This document shows, piece by piece, positions 10,595 through 21,538 of a stretch of DNA of 64,000 nucleotides (its first letter is position 1; every line of letters begins with the position of its first letter). The translations under genes were made by a program, and so were the position numbers. Origin of the DNA: Cytidiella melzeri. Taxonomy: Eukaryota > Basidiomycota > Agaricomycetes > Polyporales > Irpicaceae. Below the pieces are notes generated by a model. That model saw only the letters and a program-made list of their open reading frames with translations, ran no database searches and was not told the DNA's origin. Where the stretch lies: the NCBI GenBank assembly GCA_022592445.1, contig JABYQR010000224.1:1-64000 (forward strand). The letters run 5' to 3'.

Positions 10595-13504
10595 CTATAG
10601 TGACTTGTTCGGTGGGTACCACCAAAAGATATTCAGTATCCACATAACTCCAAATATCATCAACAACCTCGCCTTCAGCCCTGCGTACCATGGTTTCTCT
10701 CCATACCACAGTCGAAGGGCCGGAGACGGACTAGGAGACCCAGAGCCTTCAGACAGGCGGTCTACCCATCGCCGAGGTGCTCGCGGAGGCGTACTCGGTT
10801 CTCGAGGACTCGGAAGAAGGTTACCCTCATCATCCTTCCCTTCAGAGAGCTCCAAGCCCTCAGATGCATCAAAGATGATCTCTCGTCCCTCCGCTTGGTC
10901 GGCCTCACGATGTGGTGGCGCGATAACCGGCTGTGGGAGTGATGCAGGAGCTTTTTGCTCGTCGCACAGCCATTTTGTAAGATCATTGGTAGCGTTCGAA
11001 ACGTGGTGAGACACATAGATGAACATCATGGAGGTTATCACCATGTTCAACGGCCGCCATCTCGTCCCGGGTATAACAAGAAGGATGCCCTTTGTATCGC
11101 CCGCAAGCCACAAGTGATATTGAATGATGAACGTCTCGAGAGAGCACTTGCCGACGAACATGAACATTCTCGAGGAGGCGGAACGGAGTACGATGTTGGC
11201 GTTGCGCAAGATAACGAACGCGCCGACAGGGAGGAAAGAAATATAGGGCTGCCAAATATTGTAGGCGAACTTGTCCATTGTGACTTCGAACGCGAAGAAC
11301 CAGACGAGGAGAAGGGCTGACGCTCCTGCAGCCACTTTCGTGACCAAAGGCCACATCGGACGTTCTGTCCAATGAAGTTCGCGTGATTTGATGACGAGTA
11401 CGGCGGCCAGCATGCCGACGTAGACGATGAAGATATCGAGGTTGACGCGGAAGGCCCACTCGCGAGCGGACCAGTGAATGCCACAAAGCTTCTTCAGAAA
11501 TCCAAAAATAAGCTCGAGAAGCCAGTCGGTCTTCATGAGGATCGCGACCACCATCATCGACAACAATATCTTACTGACCAAGAAGGGAGTTCGATCGTTG
11601 TACTGTGCGCCGACTATCATGGTGATGTAGATGATGATGTACCACCAGGACACCAGGGGTGAAAAGTAATACGAGATGTAGTCCGTATTCATGGTATAAG
11701 CTAGAATGAGAGTAAATAGATTAATTCTGATCAATACCTATAGTGTGCCATTGGTAAGTGGGACGTTGAATGCAAAACGCTTTACACCCGCTCACCTGTG
11801 CGACTCGCGTAAAGCCATAATCCGCCTTCTTGAGATAGAAAGATGTATGCCCATAGCCTGTCATAAAAAGATATGATGCAACGAGGACCCGTATAGGATT
11901 ATAAATTCCGGATATCTTCGACGCGCCAAGGTAGTGATATATGAGGATCGCGACTTGTGCCCACCATCAGCTTGGCAAAATGAAACAGCAAACTCAGAAG
12001 ACATACTTTGCATCCAACCTTTCCACTCGTCAGTCTGATCTCTGTTCAGGAAACCAAGGTCTTTCTCTCCGCGCTTCACCGTCAGCAGTCCAACACCGAG
12101 ACTGAGCAAGGTCAAGAACGCAAAGGTCCACGGGCTGAATTGCTTTTGCTCCTTCAGCCAGAACCCAGTCCTATCCGCGGTATATATGACGGCAACCGCA
12201 GCACTGATGATCATGATGGATAGTTGATCCTTTGGTATGAGCGGACTATCGTTCGTCTTCGGATCTGCAGCAGAGTTATCAATACGCAATGTTAATCCCA
12301 ATATCAAATGAGCGTACTGTAACGATGCGCAAGGAGCCAGTACATCGGCCACCACACCACAAACCCTGCTACCACCAACGAATGCAACAACGACGGCCAC
12401 GGATAGCTGCTGCAGCAAGTTTTGTCCAAAGGGAACACCTTCGGCAGAGCGTCGTTGCATCGCAAGTTGAGCAGGATCGAGGCGTGCATCTTCACTACCG
12501 CCGCAGAGTAATGCAGCCCATCTTCCGTCTGAGTGGTATCCAGCATCGTATTGAATACAGTCGGAAACCACATCGGAGTGGACGACGACGGCTGCGAGCT
12601 GGGCCGGAAGAACGCGAATGGATCTGCGGAAGAAGGAGGGCTGATTCTGTGAATGAGGTCAGAGTTCATGGCATCTATGTCCGCTGCGTAGATTGTCGAG
12701 GCTCGTTGCGGCGATAGTTTGGGAGGGACGATGTCTTCCACAGGTAACACGACCACTGTGTCTGCCAGTGGTGGTTGAGCTTGCGAGATGGCGTCCACAG
12801 CGGATTGTATTGTGGACTCCCACGCAGGGAGGCCTCCCGATGTTGACGCATATCGCAGGTACCAGAGACCAGACCCGATGACGAGGAGCGCAGGACGGGT
12901 TTTACGACCGTCCGGTCGACGCTCCGGCACGGGGCGGATGTAGCTGAGAGTTGTCGACGTGTTCAGGTATGGTGCCCAGTGGAACGTAAGCTCAACTCCT
13001 CCCTCAGCTACGTAGTGAAAGTCCGCATGCTTGGTCGAATCGTCCGGCGGGGCTGTGGGGAGTGATGGGTCTACGTTGTGCGCGAATTGAAAGAACAGCA
13101 GTCGTGTGACAGAGTCCCCGAGGAAGACAACTCGTCTTGAACTCAAACACGACGCGACTTCATTAGGTTTGTAGTTGTATAGCATGCAACCTAAAGGCCA
13201 TTCGAGTTGTAGTCGCACCACCGCCAATATAACCGAGCTTAGAAACGCACCATCTGGCTGCCAATTGGCAAACTTGTCATCTAACCATCTCCCTCTAGTC
13301 AAAAGTGCATTGCAATGTATCGGATCGACACGGTCTGAGCTCGCCTCGTTGGTAAGGTGAGGTTAGAGACGTAATACTCGAGTGAGACGTACCAATAACG
13401 AAGAATCTAAAAATCCCGAGAGCTAACGCGCATGTAAAGGCAGCTGCCGCCGCAAAGTGCGCCAAGTGTGGATTGAGCGAGAAAGAGGCACGCTTCAAAG
13501 CCAT
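10595..13504 (-). CDS. CAS1: CAS1-type sugar O-acetyltransferase (Cas1p 10-TM acyltransferase)
   Basis: Six exons (13504-13393, 13334-13251, 13190-12318, 12264-12007, 11953-11796, 11737-10595) join with correct phase to 875 residues. The N-terminus has a membrane anchor (residues about 15-38). A lumenal PC-esterase/GDSL-like domain follows, with the nucleophile motif [10 protein letters not shown] and a later D..H pair (TEDGLHYS). After a second anchor comes a multi-span domain with the Cas1p signature [16 protein letters not shown] and [10 protein letters not shown], continuing through many hydrophobic segments to the C-terminus. Cas1p of Cryptococcus is needed for O-acetylation of capsular glucuronoxylomannan; in mushrooms the substrate is probably a wall or secreted glycan (inference). 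An acidic, Pro/Ser-rich loop of about 90 residues interrupts the last helices. Likely Golgi-located. Confidence 0.92.
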
Positions 13505-13777
13505 TTAGAGGCTTAGAGCATTCACGCAGGGATGTCGTAGCCTGAGGGGGTCGTCGAGGTCACGGACTGAGCATGAGTAAGTCGACGTTGTCAACGGATG
13601 GCGTGGTGGGGACAGCGACGTGATTCAGAGCATAATCTCGGGCGCTTGAATATTAATAGTGAAAACTGACACTTCGGCTTGATAACGTTCAGTGCAATGT
13701 ATAACTGTACACAGCAGTTTTTGATGGATCGCGATTTCAACAATTACTTCGACAAGGTACTATCTAATATACTGAGT

Positions 13778-15872
13778 TCAGTGACGAGGCGGTTTACCAT
13801 TAGTAATGGTGTTCGGAACACCTGGGGTGCTAGTGTAGTTGGCTGTGCAGTCATACGTCCAGTCCTCATCCGCAACAAGCTCCTGAATGCCTGCGACAAA
13901 GGAGTCCAAGGGGCAAAGGCCATCAGCGTTCTTGTGTGAAGCACATTGCTTTATGCCGGTGAGAGGCACAACACCGTCGTTGAGGATCCAACGGATGGAG
14001 GGTACTAGGGTGGCGTTTTTCAAGGACGCAGGGCATTCCAATACTTGACCGAGGAGTTGGGAAGCAAAGGGTGCGATTTGTGCGACATGATAAGCCTATA
14101 TAGCATATTGATATCAGTAGGGGATTTGAGCGGTCGTGTATAGTCACATACATTGTTGGCAGGGATATGCGTGAGAGGAAGAGGACCAGCGGTGTTGAAA
14201 CTCGTGAGATTCATAGCAGAGAGGACTAAAACGTTTGTCAGCTATACTCAAGCCGTAAGGCGATTGACGATACGTACTGACGGAGATGACCGTGTCATGC
14301 GTGAAGTCAAAGTACCTGATACGCTGATGAGCTAGGTAATGAACGGTGAGACAAGTCAAGACTCACATGGGCTGATTGACCGGGAAAGTAGTGGGGTTAT
14401 CGTCCAACGTGGCATTGATGCTGGTATCGGCAAGCGGCGTAGTCTGCGTGAGGCGGGCGAGCAATTCTTGGACATAGCCAATGCCCTGGGCAGCGGTGAC
14501 GGGATTGCCTGGGCCGTTACCGTACCAGAAGTACAAATCTATCAAGGACTCAATGAGCAAAGTGATCGACCGAAAGCGCAGTCAAATACGGACCAAGAGC
14601 GTACTCGAAGCCCTCCCACTCTTGCTGAGTAAAAAGACCACAGAATTCAGAGCTGCCGAGAGCGACGGTTTCGAACGGGCACAGATTTTGCATAGCGTAC
14701 ACGATGGAGGCCGTCAGATTGACTCCTTTGAGAGATGGTTGGAGCCTCTTCACGGTGTCCTTGAGGTACACATCAACCCAAGCGTCGATGGCTTGGTTTC
14801 CAAGAACGTAGTAAGTATCGCCGTTGGGCAAGCAATTTTGCCAAGGCGCTAGGGTATTGTTGAAAGGGTACTCCTCAATTTCGATTTCGAGGTTGAACGA
14901 GTTCTGGTAGTTTTGAACTCCAAAGAAACCTGCTGCGAAGTTGATTCTGTCCACAAATCAGTATGTTGTAGAACGTGCTCGAAGGAAAAGTTGCTCACGC
15001 AGAGTCGACCATACGCTCTGAAAGGATAGAGGTAAGCCCGATAGCGCACAAGGTTCAGAAAGCAGGACAAACCTTCCGACGTGGTACGGAATACAGGTGG
15101 CTGCGTGAAGCCATCGAGGAGCTTTCCGTAAAGTACACGGAAAGTGGAACCGCGCTCAAATCTAGGACACAGAAACATTGAGACGCATTTATTTGAGATT
15201 CCATAAATTGCATCCTCACAGCTGTTGTTCACCGAACGGAGTCAGAAGCTCGGCGCCCAACTCGAACTTCCAGGTGTTCAAGAACGCCAAAGGGCCACTG
15301 GCCGTTACCCCAGTAGAGTTAGCCGCGGAATGCAAGGCGTTTGCGAACTGACTGGGCGGGTCATCAGCCGCGGGGTACCTCGCGCCATGGCGCTGAAGCA
15401 TATGGGTCTGCTTGAGGTTGCACCCTGAGGGGATGCGTGCGGAAGCGCCAGGAAGGCCGTTGGCGGCTGAGTCGACAGAAAACCATGGTGAGAGGTTTCC
15501 CCAGTAGCGCGCCGGGTTGAAGGATGGCGAAGTCTTCGGTTGGCTGCCCACTAGGACCTGCGGGTACTGGAGAGGATAAATGTCGCTCTTGGTAGGAGCG
15601 CCCAGATCGCTCTCGATCGCAAATGGCTCATTGCCAGCTAAAAAAAACAGCATACAGTCAGCGATTGGCACGGCCATGTTCAGAATATTGTACTCACTTG
15701 GGGTAGGGCCAGCATAGCCGACTACGCTCGCGGAGGGAAAATCGCTTGTGTCAGGGCCTGTGGCTGTAGCTGTGAAGACGTCGCTGGTGGTCGCGCCAGC
15801 AAACGAGGAAGCGGACGACGCTCCTGCGAGGAGGAACGGCAACAGGCTGACCAAAGCAAACAAGGGGAGCAT
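13778..15872 (-). CDS. secreted histidine acid phosphatase (phytase-like)
   Basis: Nine exons join in phase to 551 residues: 15872-15698, 15637-15220, 15161-15073, 15017-14999, 14946-14594, 14538-14367, 14315-14278, 14225-14152, 14095-13778. Residues 1-20 are a signal peptide (MLPLFALVSLLPFLLAGASS). The catalytic motif RHGARYP and the C-terminal proton-donor motif DFTHDTV (HD) are both intact, so the enzyme should be active on phosphomonoesters such as phytate or other organic phosphate. Multiple N-x-S/T sites fit a secreted glycoprotein. Exons of 19 and 38 nt are supported only by frame and splice signals. Family: histidine phosphatase branch 2. Whether it is a true phytase or a general acid phosphatase cannot be told from sequence. 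Confidence 0.93.
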
Positions 15873-16113
15873 GCTGGGTTCGGGGTCGAGGCGACGTCGT
15901 CGATGTTCGAGCTGAGAGTGCTCTGATTTTTGTAGTGTGCCGGAAAAAGTTTAAATTTTCAACGTTCTATTTGGGACCGTCCAAAGACCGCTACAGCTTG
16001 GCACTCTGATGTCGTCGAGGTTGAGTCGGAGCGTTGGCATGAGTCAAGTATGTACAAAGGCATGTCGGGAACATCGGTCGTGGTCGATTCTAAGGTGGTT
16101 TGTAGCAGAGTAG

Positions 16114-16149
16114 CACCGCACATCAGCCTCTCCTATTATTGAGAAATAG
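16114..16149 (+). repeat. TIR-like motif, copy A
   Basis: Begins CACCGCACATCAG and continues into an ATTATTATTGA-like core. The same motif recurs at 16275 in the same orientation and, inverted, at about 18325 and 21666. The inverted copy near 18325 shares the extension CGCTGAATA, so copy A and that copy are the likeliest pair. Confidence 0.6.
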
Positions 16150-16274
16150 GCGCTGAATAGGCTGCATATTCTTCGCATATTCATCAAATATGCACGAGAA
16201 TATATAAAGATTATGTGAAAATAAAGACCGGATATTAATGGCCTATAAGTCATGTATTCTTCAAGCGGAACAAG

Positions 16275-16402
16275 CACCGCACATCAGGGTCCATTATTAT
16301 TGAAAAATAGTTGTTAAATATCTTGAATATTATTTACCTATTGTGCGAATATCCTTGGTGCCCAATATTGGTGAGATATTCTGTAAGGAAATGTGTGGGA
16401 CG
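16275..16402 (+). repeat. left 128-bp inverted repeat of accessory island
   Basis: These 128 bp recur in reverse complement at 21539-21666 with about one mismatch until the last few bases. The terminus is CACCGCACATCAGGGTCC. No target duplication is evident at the two outer edges. The high identity suggests a recent element or a gene-conversion pair. Confidence 0.9.
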
Positions 16403-16535
16403 GCCACATTGGGCAAAGAAGCTCGATAGAGTGCGGCGCGCGTGACAGAGAATGTTCGTTTTGGCAGCTGAAGAGCTTGCTGCTCTTCTTCGACGTCCAG
16501 GACGATGGCTTGCACGTCCTCGCCTTCGTCCGCCA

Positions 16536-16592
16536 CCCCCTTCTCTTTCTCTCTCTCTCTCTCTCTTTACCACCACCACCACCCCCCCCCCT
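16536..16592. repeat. CT and CAC/C-rich microsatellite
   Basis: A run of (CT)n is followed by ACCACCACCACC and a poly-C tract. It lies just 5' of the membrane-protein gene at 16702 and could be a pyrimidine-rich promoter element or simple slippage sequence. Confidence 0.8.
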
Positions 16593-16701
16593 CCCCGCCC
16601 TCTTCCGCGACGACCAGCCGTCTACGCTCGTTATATGCCGTATCATTAATTTTCTACTCGCAGGCAAACTTTGCCTAGTCCACGGTGCCTCCATAGCTTC
16701 C

Positions 16702-17921
16702 ATGGCATACTCGTCGGTAACCAACATACAAGCAGAGCTAATCGGAACATTCATCGAGATTCTCTTTACGGTACGTTCTCTCCACTCTCCCCATGATCTC
16801 ACTCACACGCATGCACAGGCATATACCTCGTCGTCTTCTGCAAGTGTCTCCAGGTTCTCCGAGTAAAATACACAGAAGGGAGACCAACCTCATTCATGGC
16901 GTGTACCACCCTGGCCATCTTCGTCCTTGTCTCCATTGTACGTCTTTTCTCGTTCCGGATGTGGCATATTCACTCTTGGTCCATACACAGAACGCCATCA
17001 TGGACATCCTTCACGCTATCAACGCCTTCACCACCCACACAGATGTCCCCCAATACGCGATCACGTACTATACCATCGTACGGCGGGACCTGGACATCAT
17101 CAAGAGCACTGCATACGTTGCATTGACGATCGTCAGCGACGGCCTAATCGCAAGTGATACGCCGTCAATCTTTCCTCTCTCCTCTGACTTTGTTCGCAGG
17201 GGTAGTCGTCTGGGGAAGAAATGTTATTCTCGCAGGCTTCCTGGCCCTCCTCATTGCTGCAGATATATGTCAGTCTTGTCTTCTTTTTTCTCCGTCTCGC
17301 ACCGTATATTTATTGTTGACCAACAGCACTCGGAGCATACGCCGTGTATCTTCTTGCGGCGACTCGCCCAGGCGACGATGCACTCGCGGGACGCGTAACT
17401 GACCATGTCAAATGGTTTTATGCCGTAACGCTAGTGGTCAATTTGATTTGCACCGGTGAGTACCGGCATTCTTCACTGACAGTGCGCTTGACTTTGAATG
17501 CATTTTGTGATCTCCTCCTCTAGTTCTCATCGCTCTCAAAATATGGCGCGTGCAACGCGAAGTAGATCAGTACTCGCCCGCCATCTCAGCCCTGCATAAT
17601 GGTAGCTCTTCCAAGAAAAGTAAGCGGGCAGGTTGGTTTCGGATGAGGGGATGGATGCCTGGCGATCGTTTGATCCTGGTAGTCGTGGAGTCTGGTGAGT
17701 ATATGTCCTTTTGTGGGCGGAGCCTCAAGATCTCGACGCACCTTAACTTTGTCATGTCGACAGCTCAAGGTCGGCCTCGGTCTCGGCATCGGCGTAGCGG
17801 ACGACTCGACAAAGCTGCAGATGCAGCCCAACAAGATGGGATGAATGCGTTTCGGAAGATCTCGAGACTGGCGTTGGAGCAGTACGCGTTCCAGAGCTAT
17901 GTCTGCACATGGGGATGGTGA
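16702..17921 (+). CDS. 7TM fungal membrane protein, probably C-terminally truncated
   Basis: Start ATG at 16702 (MAYSSVTNIQAELIGTFI). Later exons about 16819-16937, 16991-17153, 17200-17268, 17327-17455, 17524-17698 and 17765-17921 give successive hydrophobic segments (FMACTTLAIFVLVSI; ALTIVSDGLIARVVVWGRN; GFLALLIAADI; WFYAVTLVVNLICTVLIAL). This is the architecture of the large basidiomycete integral-membrane family related to DUF6533/DUF6534 receptors. Two oddities: exon 1 joins exon 2 in frame only if a weak donor (GTTCTC at 16775) is used, because the obvious GTACGT donor at 16771 is out of phase; and the sixth/seventh helices expected after VVVESG are replaced by an Arg-rich, soluble-looking tail. 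It is therefore either a shortened protein or an early pseudogene. Ligand and function unknown. Confidence 0.6.
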
Positions 17922-17984
17922 TAGGTGACAGCGGGTTCGGCGAGTCGATAACGTCGGAAAAGTATCCGCTTCCGTCCATTCGCG

Positions 17985-18545
17985 TTCGAGGTTTTTAGTG
18001 CCGACTGCCTTCGACGACAACAGCAAGTACATTAATTCTCGTACACACGTCATGTATCCGTATACTACGTACAGTCTGCACACATATATGGAAGTACTGT
18101 CAACTGCCATGAGAATGCCGAGCTGAATGCGAGCGCGAGAACCGCGATATAGGGCGGCGGCCGCTGGTCATGAACTTAAAATATACGAGCAATATGAGAA
18201 TGATATGCGGTCTTTATAAGCATATATCATTGTCATGTTCTTCGGGCGCATGTAAAGAATATGTGAACAATATCTCATATATTCAGCGCCTATCTTTCAA
18301 TAATAATAGAGGCTGACGTGCAGTGTAAGAGGTGGCCGCCATATATATTAATATTGCGGTTCTCGCGCTTCCATATGCATTCCGCTCGGGATTCTCATGA
18401 TCAATATCGCGCGTATGACAATCAGATCTATATGCGCATGCATGCTGTACATACATATACATGACGTGAGAACAAGAACTAGACACATAATGTACTTGCT
18501 GTTGTCGTCGAAGGCGGTCGGCACTAAAAACCTTGAACGCGAAGT
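17985..18545. repeat. imperfect inverted duplication (hairpin, MITE-like)
   Basis: Sequence at 17985-18035 recurs inverted at about 18490-18545; both arms read MYLLLSSKAVGTKNLE when translated, on opposite strands. The symmetry continues inward: 18108-18150 matches 18351-18400 inverted, centred near 18265, with lower identity between. The left arm overlaps the 3' end of the 7TM gene at 16702. The inverted motif near 18325 lies inside it. Confidence 0.75.
18290..18325 (-). repeat. TIR-like motif, inverted copy
   Basis: Reverse complement reads CACTGCACGTCAGCCTCT followed by ATTATTATTGAAAGATAGG and CGCTGAATA, pairing with the copy at 16114. If the pair is real it would delimit a 2.2-kb unit containing the 7TM gene at 16702. 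Confidence 0.55.
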
Positions 18546-18934
18546 TCCATCAATGTCGACGAGTCGCGCGCGAGCAAGTTATGAGGTAACAGAGATACGA
18601 GCATACGTACTGTCCAGCGATAGCTCTCAGACCCGTCGGCGCATAGAGAATCATGATAACCCACGTAAAGTTGATAGAGAAGATAGCTCTACAGTTCTTA
18701 ATCAGCGCCAAGCCGGCCTAAACGAAAGCTTTTTTGCGGCTTACGCAAAGTACAACGCGCTGTCCTTTACCAAACTCTCCAACAGTGTCCACCCGCGGAA
18801 CCTGAGACCAGTGGTCCACTCGGACTGCGCAAACTCCCGTCGGCGATGGTGGTGCATATACACAGTCCGCGATGCAGTAAGTAGGAACACGAGGCAGTCA
18901 AAGGCGACTTCCATCGAGACGAACATGATGGAGA

Positions 18935-20610
18935 ATGTCACAGATTTTCAATGTTTCTACAAGACTTGCCTTACCAGGCAACGGTATTATTGGGAATATT
19001 TAAGCGCTTGTCAAGTGCTTATCCAGCGCTTATCCGGCGTCTATTTAGGCGCTTATCCAGCGCTTATCTGGCACTTATCAGGCGCCTATTCCGGCGCTTA
19101 TTCTCAGTGCCTATCAATTGATGCGCTGATGCGCCTCCTGTCTCTGATGCGCTGATGCGCTCCTTTCCTTATCTGTGTATCACATGATAGAACTCTCTGG
19201 AACCTTGTGGAACATGCTGGAACTATGATGTCATAGTATAGAACATTCCATTAGATGATGTCATAATTCTTAGAACCTTCTGGAAAAGTCTAGCCTTGTC
19301 TTAGAACAAGCTAGAACAAGTCTAGCCTTGGAACTGGGTCATGGGGTCAGGTCATGGGAAGAATTGCTATTGGTTGATTATTGAAGTGGCACCACTAGGG
19401 CATAGGGCATGCTTAGTAAGGTAGATTACTTCGCTTATTCATGTAGGTATTAGGGGTCTTAGGGTAGTACCTGGGGTCCTCCCCTTCATGTATATATAGA
19501 GGCACTCCTGAGGGCATATCCCCTCAGTCTTATCCACTCTGTTGATCAAGGACTACTTCGTACTCCCCAGTACACACTCTCACCACACTCTACTCTCTAT
19601 CTCACTATCTCCCCTTCAAGTTTAACAACTATCTGGTGAGTGTAACCTTAACTGTTACAGAGAAGTGCCCGCTGCATATGGTGTGAATTATTAGTGTCGG
19701 GGAGAAAGGTGGAATACGTACATCTTCTTTGGGGGGAGGTACACGCAAACTAGCTTGACTATTGGTCAATATGACGACAACAACAAAGAGCCTGATACTG
19801 ACAGTGATACTGGTAATTATCGACTGGATCCGGGGCGGGTGTACCACCAGGGACGGTGTACTGCCACAGACCCGCCGCAGTCTGCGCTGCAAGATATAAG
19901 AGCAGTAGAATGAGGAGGGTCCGGTTGGCGGTGTACATTGCCCATACTCTGTGCTGTAACAGTTAAGGTTACTACTCACCAGATAAGTTGTTAAACTTGA
20001 AGGGGTAGAGTGAGATAGAGTGTAAGAGGTGTGGTGAGCGAAGTACTGGAGAGTACAAGGTAGTCCTTTATCAACAGAGTGGATAAGACTGAGGGGATAT
20101 GCCCTCAGGAGTGCCTCTATATATACATGAAGGGGAGGACCCCAGGTACTACCCTAAGACCCCTAATACCTACATGAGTAAGCGAAGTAATCTACCTTAC
20201 TAAGCATGCCCTATGCCCTAGTGGTGCCACTTCAATAATCAACCAATAGCAATTGTCCCCATGACCTGACCCCATGACCCAGCTCCAAGGCTAGACTTGT
20301 TCTAGCTTGTTCTTAGACAAGACTAGACTTTTCCAGAAGGTTCTATGGACTATGACATCATCTAATGGAATGTTCTATACTATGACATCATAGTTCCAGC
20401 AAGTTCCACAATGTTCCAGAGAGTTCTATCATGTGATACACAGATAAGGAAAGGAGCGCATCAGCGCATCAATTGATAGGCACTGAGAATAAGCGCCGGA
20501 ATAGGCGCCTGATAAGCGCCAGATAAGCGCTGGATAAGCGCTTAAATATTCCCAATAATACCGTTGCCTGGTAAGGCAAGTCTTGTAGAAACATTGAAAA
20601 TCTGTGACAT
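18935..20610. mobile_element. foldback element with ~0.7-kb inverted arms
   Basis: Left arm 18935-19660 and right arm 19954-20610 are reverse complements over most of their length, including ends ATGTCACAGATT/AATCTGTGACAT, the GCGCTTATCC-type subterminal repeats, a TATATATAGAGG box, and the inner end CTGTTACAG. The arms differ by scattered substitutions and indels (726 against 657 bp). The ~290-bp spacer carries no recognisable ORF. Each arm has a TATA-like box and a pyrimidine-rich leader, reminiscent of a retroelement LTR, so two solo LTRs in opposite orientation are an alternative. No target duplication is evident outside the arms. Confidence 0.85.
19000..19110. repeat. short tandem repeats within left foldback arm
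   Basis: A degenerate 10-20-bp unit (consensus GCGCTTATCCAGCGCTTATC) is iterated about seven times. The mirror copy lies at about 20480-20545. Such subterminal arrays often bind the cognate transposase or carry promoter elements; which applies here is unknown. Confidence 0.7.
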
Positions 20611-21538
20611 GTGCAACGGGTTGAGAATTGCAATGGATTGTAAGGGCGCAAAAGCAATATCGTACCTAATACTCATGAGGAAACTTGGTAGGACGCTCAG
20701 AGGTACTGTGACACCGAGAGGCAGAAATAGCATCCATTGCGCGCATCTGGGGTATATGCGTTGAGATGAGTATACGATTGTGGTTGACGCATAGAGAAGG
20801 AAACGGACTGTTCTCGTGTCATGTCAGTGGAGAAATATCCTGTGTTTAAGTCTCAGATGAATGGATGAGAAGTGGGATAGAAAGACGCACCGAAAAAGAC
20901 AACTATCATGGCGAGCACGGAGTAGTTATCGCACCTGTGGCGAGGAATTCGACTATGATATGCAGAACACTTGGAAAAAGCGGGCGTACGAGTAGAAAGA
21001 CACATGAAACTGCGAACAAGCATGAACGGCAAATGTGAGAGTGGAAAGATTGGGACATACGAAACGTCTTTTTTTGTTTCCATATCACCTCGATCTCTTG
21101 AGGGAATGTGAGGATATGGTCATAGACTAGAACACAAAACCCGGCGAGGAAAAAGTACTATGCAGAGTTGGATTTTCAGTCGAGTTCGTCGAGTGTTGGT
21201 GAGAAACTACCTTTCCCACCGCGCTGTGGACCCAAGTTTTGTGAGATGAGTTTATATAGATTGACGAGAGCAGATACGACTGACATGTCTCTCAGGGTCT
21301 CCTGGGTTGCAGGGGTGGCCTCCATGTCGCCGGGATCAGAGCGGGCAGAGACGGCTGCCTAGACAGGCAGCGAGGACCATTTAAGAGAGGGAGGAAGCGA
21401 TGGGATCATGGGAAGAGCAGACATTCGCGACGACGGACGTTACTTACGTCGTGGGAGGGAGAGAACTCCGTGGGCGTCACCGGCGGACCCGGACAGCACA
21501 ACGAGCGTCGCCGGTTGGTCAGACGGTGGTTCTGTTGA

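Larger units (their letters stand above)
18560..21170 (-). pseudogene. DUF6533-type 7TM gene interrupted by a foldback element
   Basis: The 5' part (about 21170-20667) carries the DUF6533 signature (LVYDHILTFPQEIEVIWK) followed by hydrophobic segments and ends MSIR at a GTACGA donor. The 3' part (about 18930-18560) resumes with VAFDCLVFLLTASRTVY, then LLESLVKDSALYF and a further hydrophobic helix, the usual order for this family. The 1.68-kb inverted-repeat element at 18935-20610 sits between them, inside or beside what should be an intron. The gene could still be expressed if the enlarged intron is spliced, but I see no certain acceptor, so I list it as disrupted. Exon limits are approximate. 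Confidence 0.6.

Noticed and set aside
16536..16600. Proline/leucine-rich frames around the CT/CAC microsatellite
   Set aside because: Products of simple-sequence slippage in all frames.
17586..18110. 174-codon minus-strand frame over the 7TM gene
   Set aside because: Antisense shadow of the 7TM exons joined to the hairpin arm; no family resemblance.
18397..19155. 252-codon plus-strand frame
   Set aside because: Spans the hairpin arm, the antisense of the DUF6533 3' exons and the foldback subterminal repeats; a chimera of repeats, not a gene.
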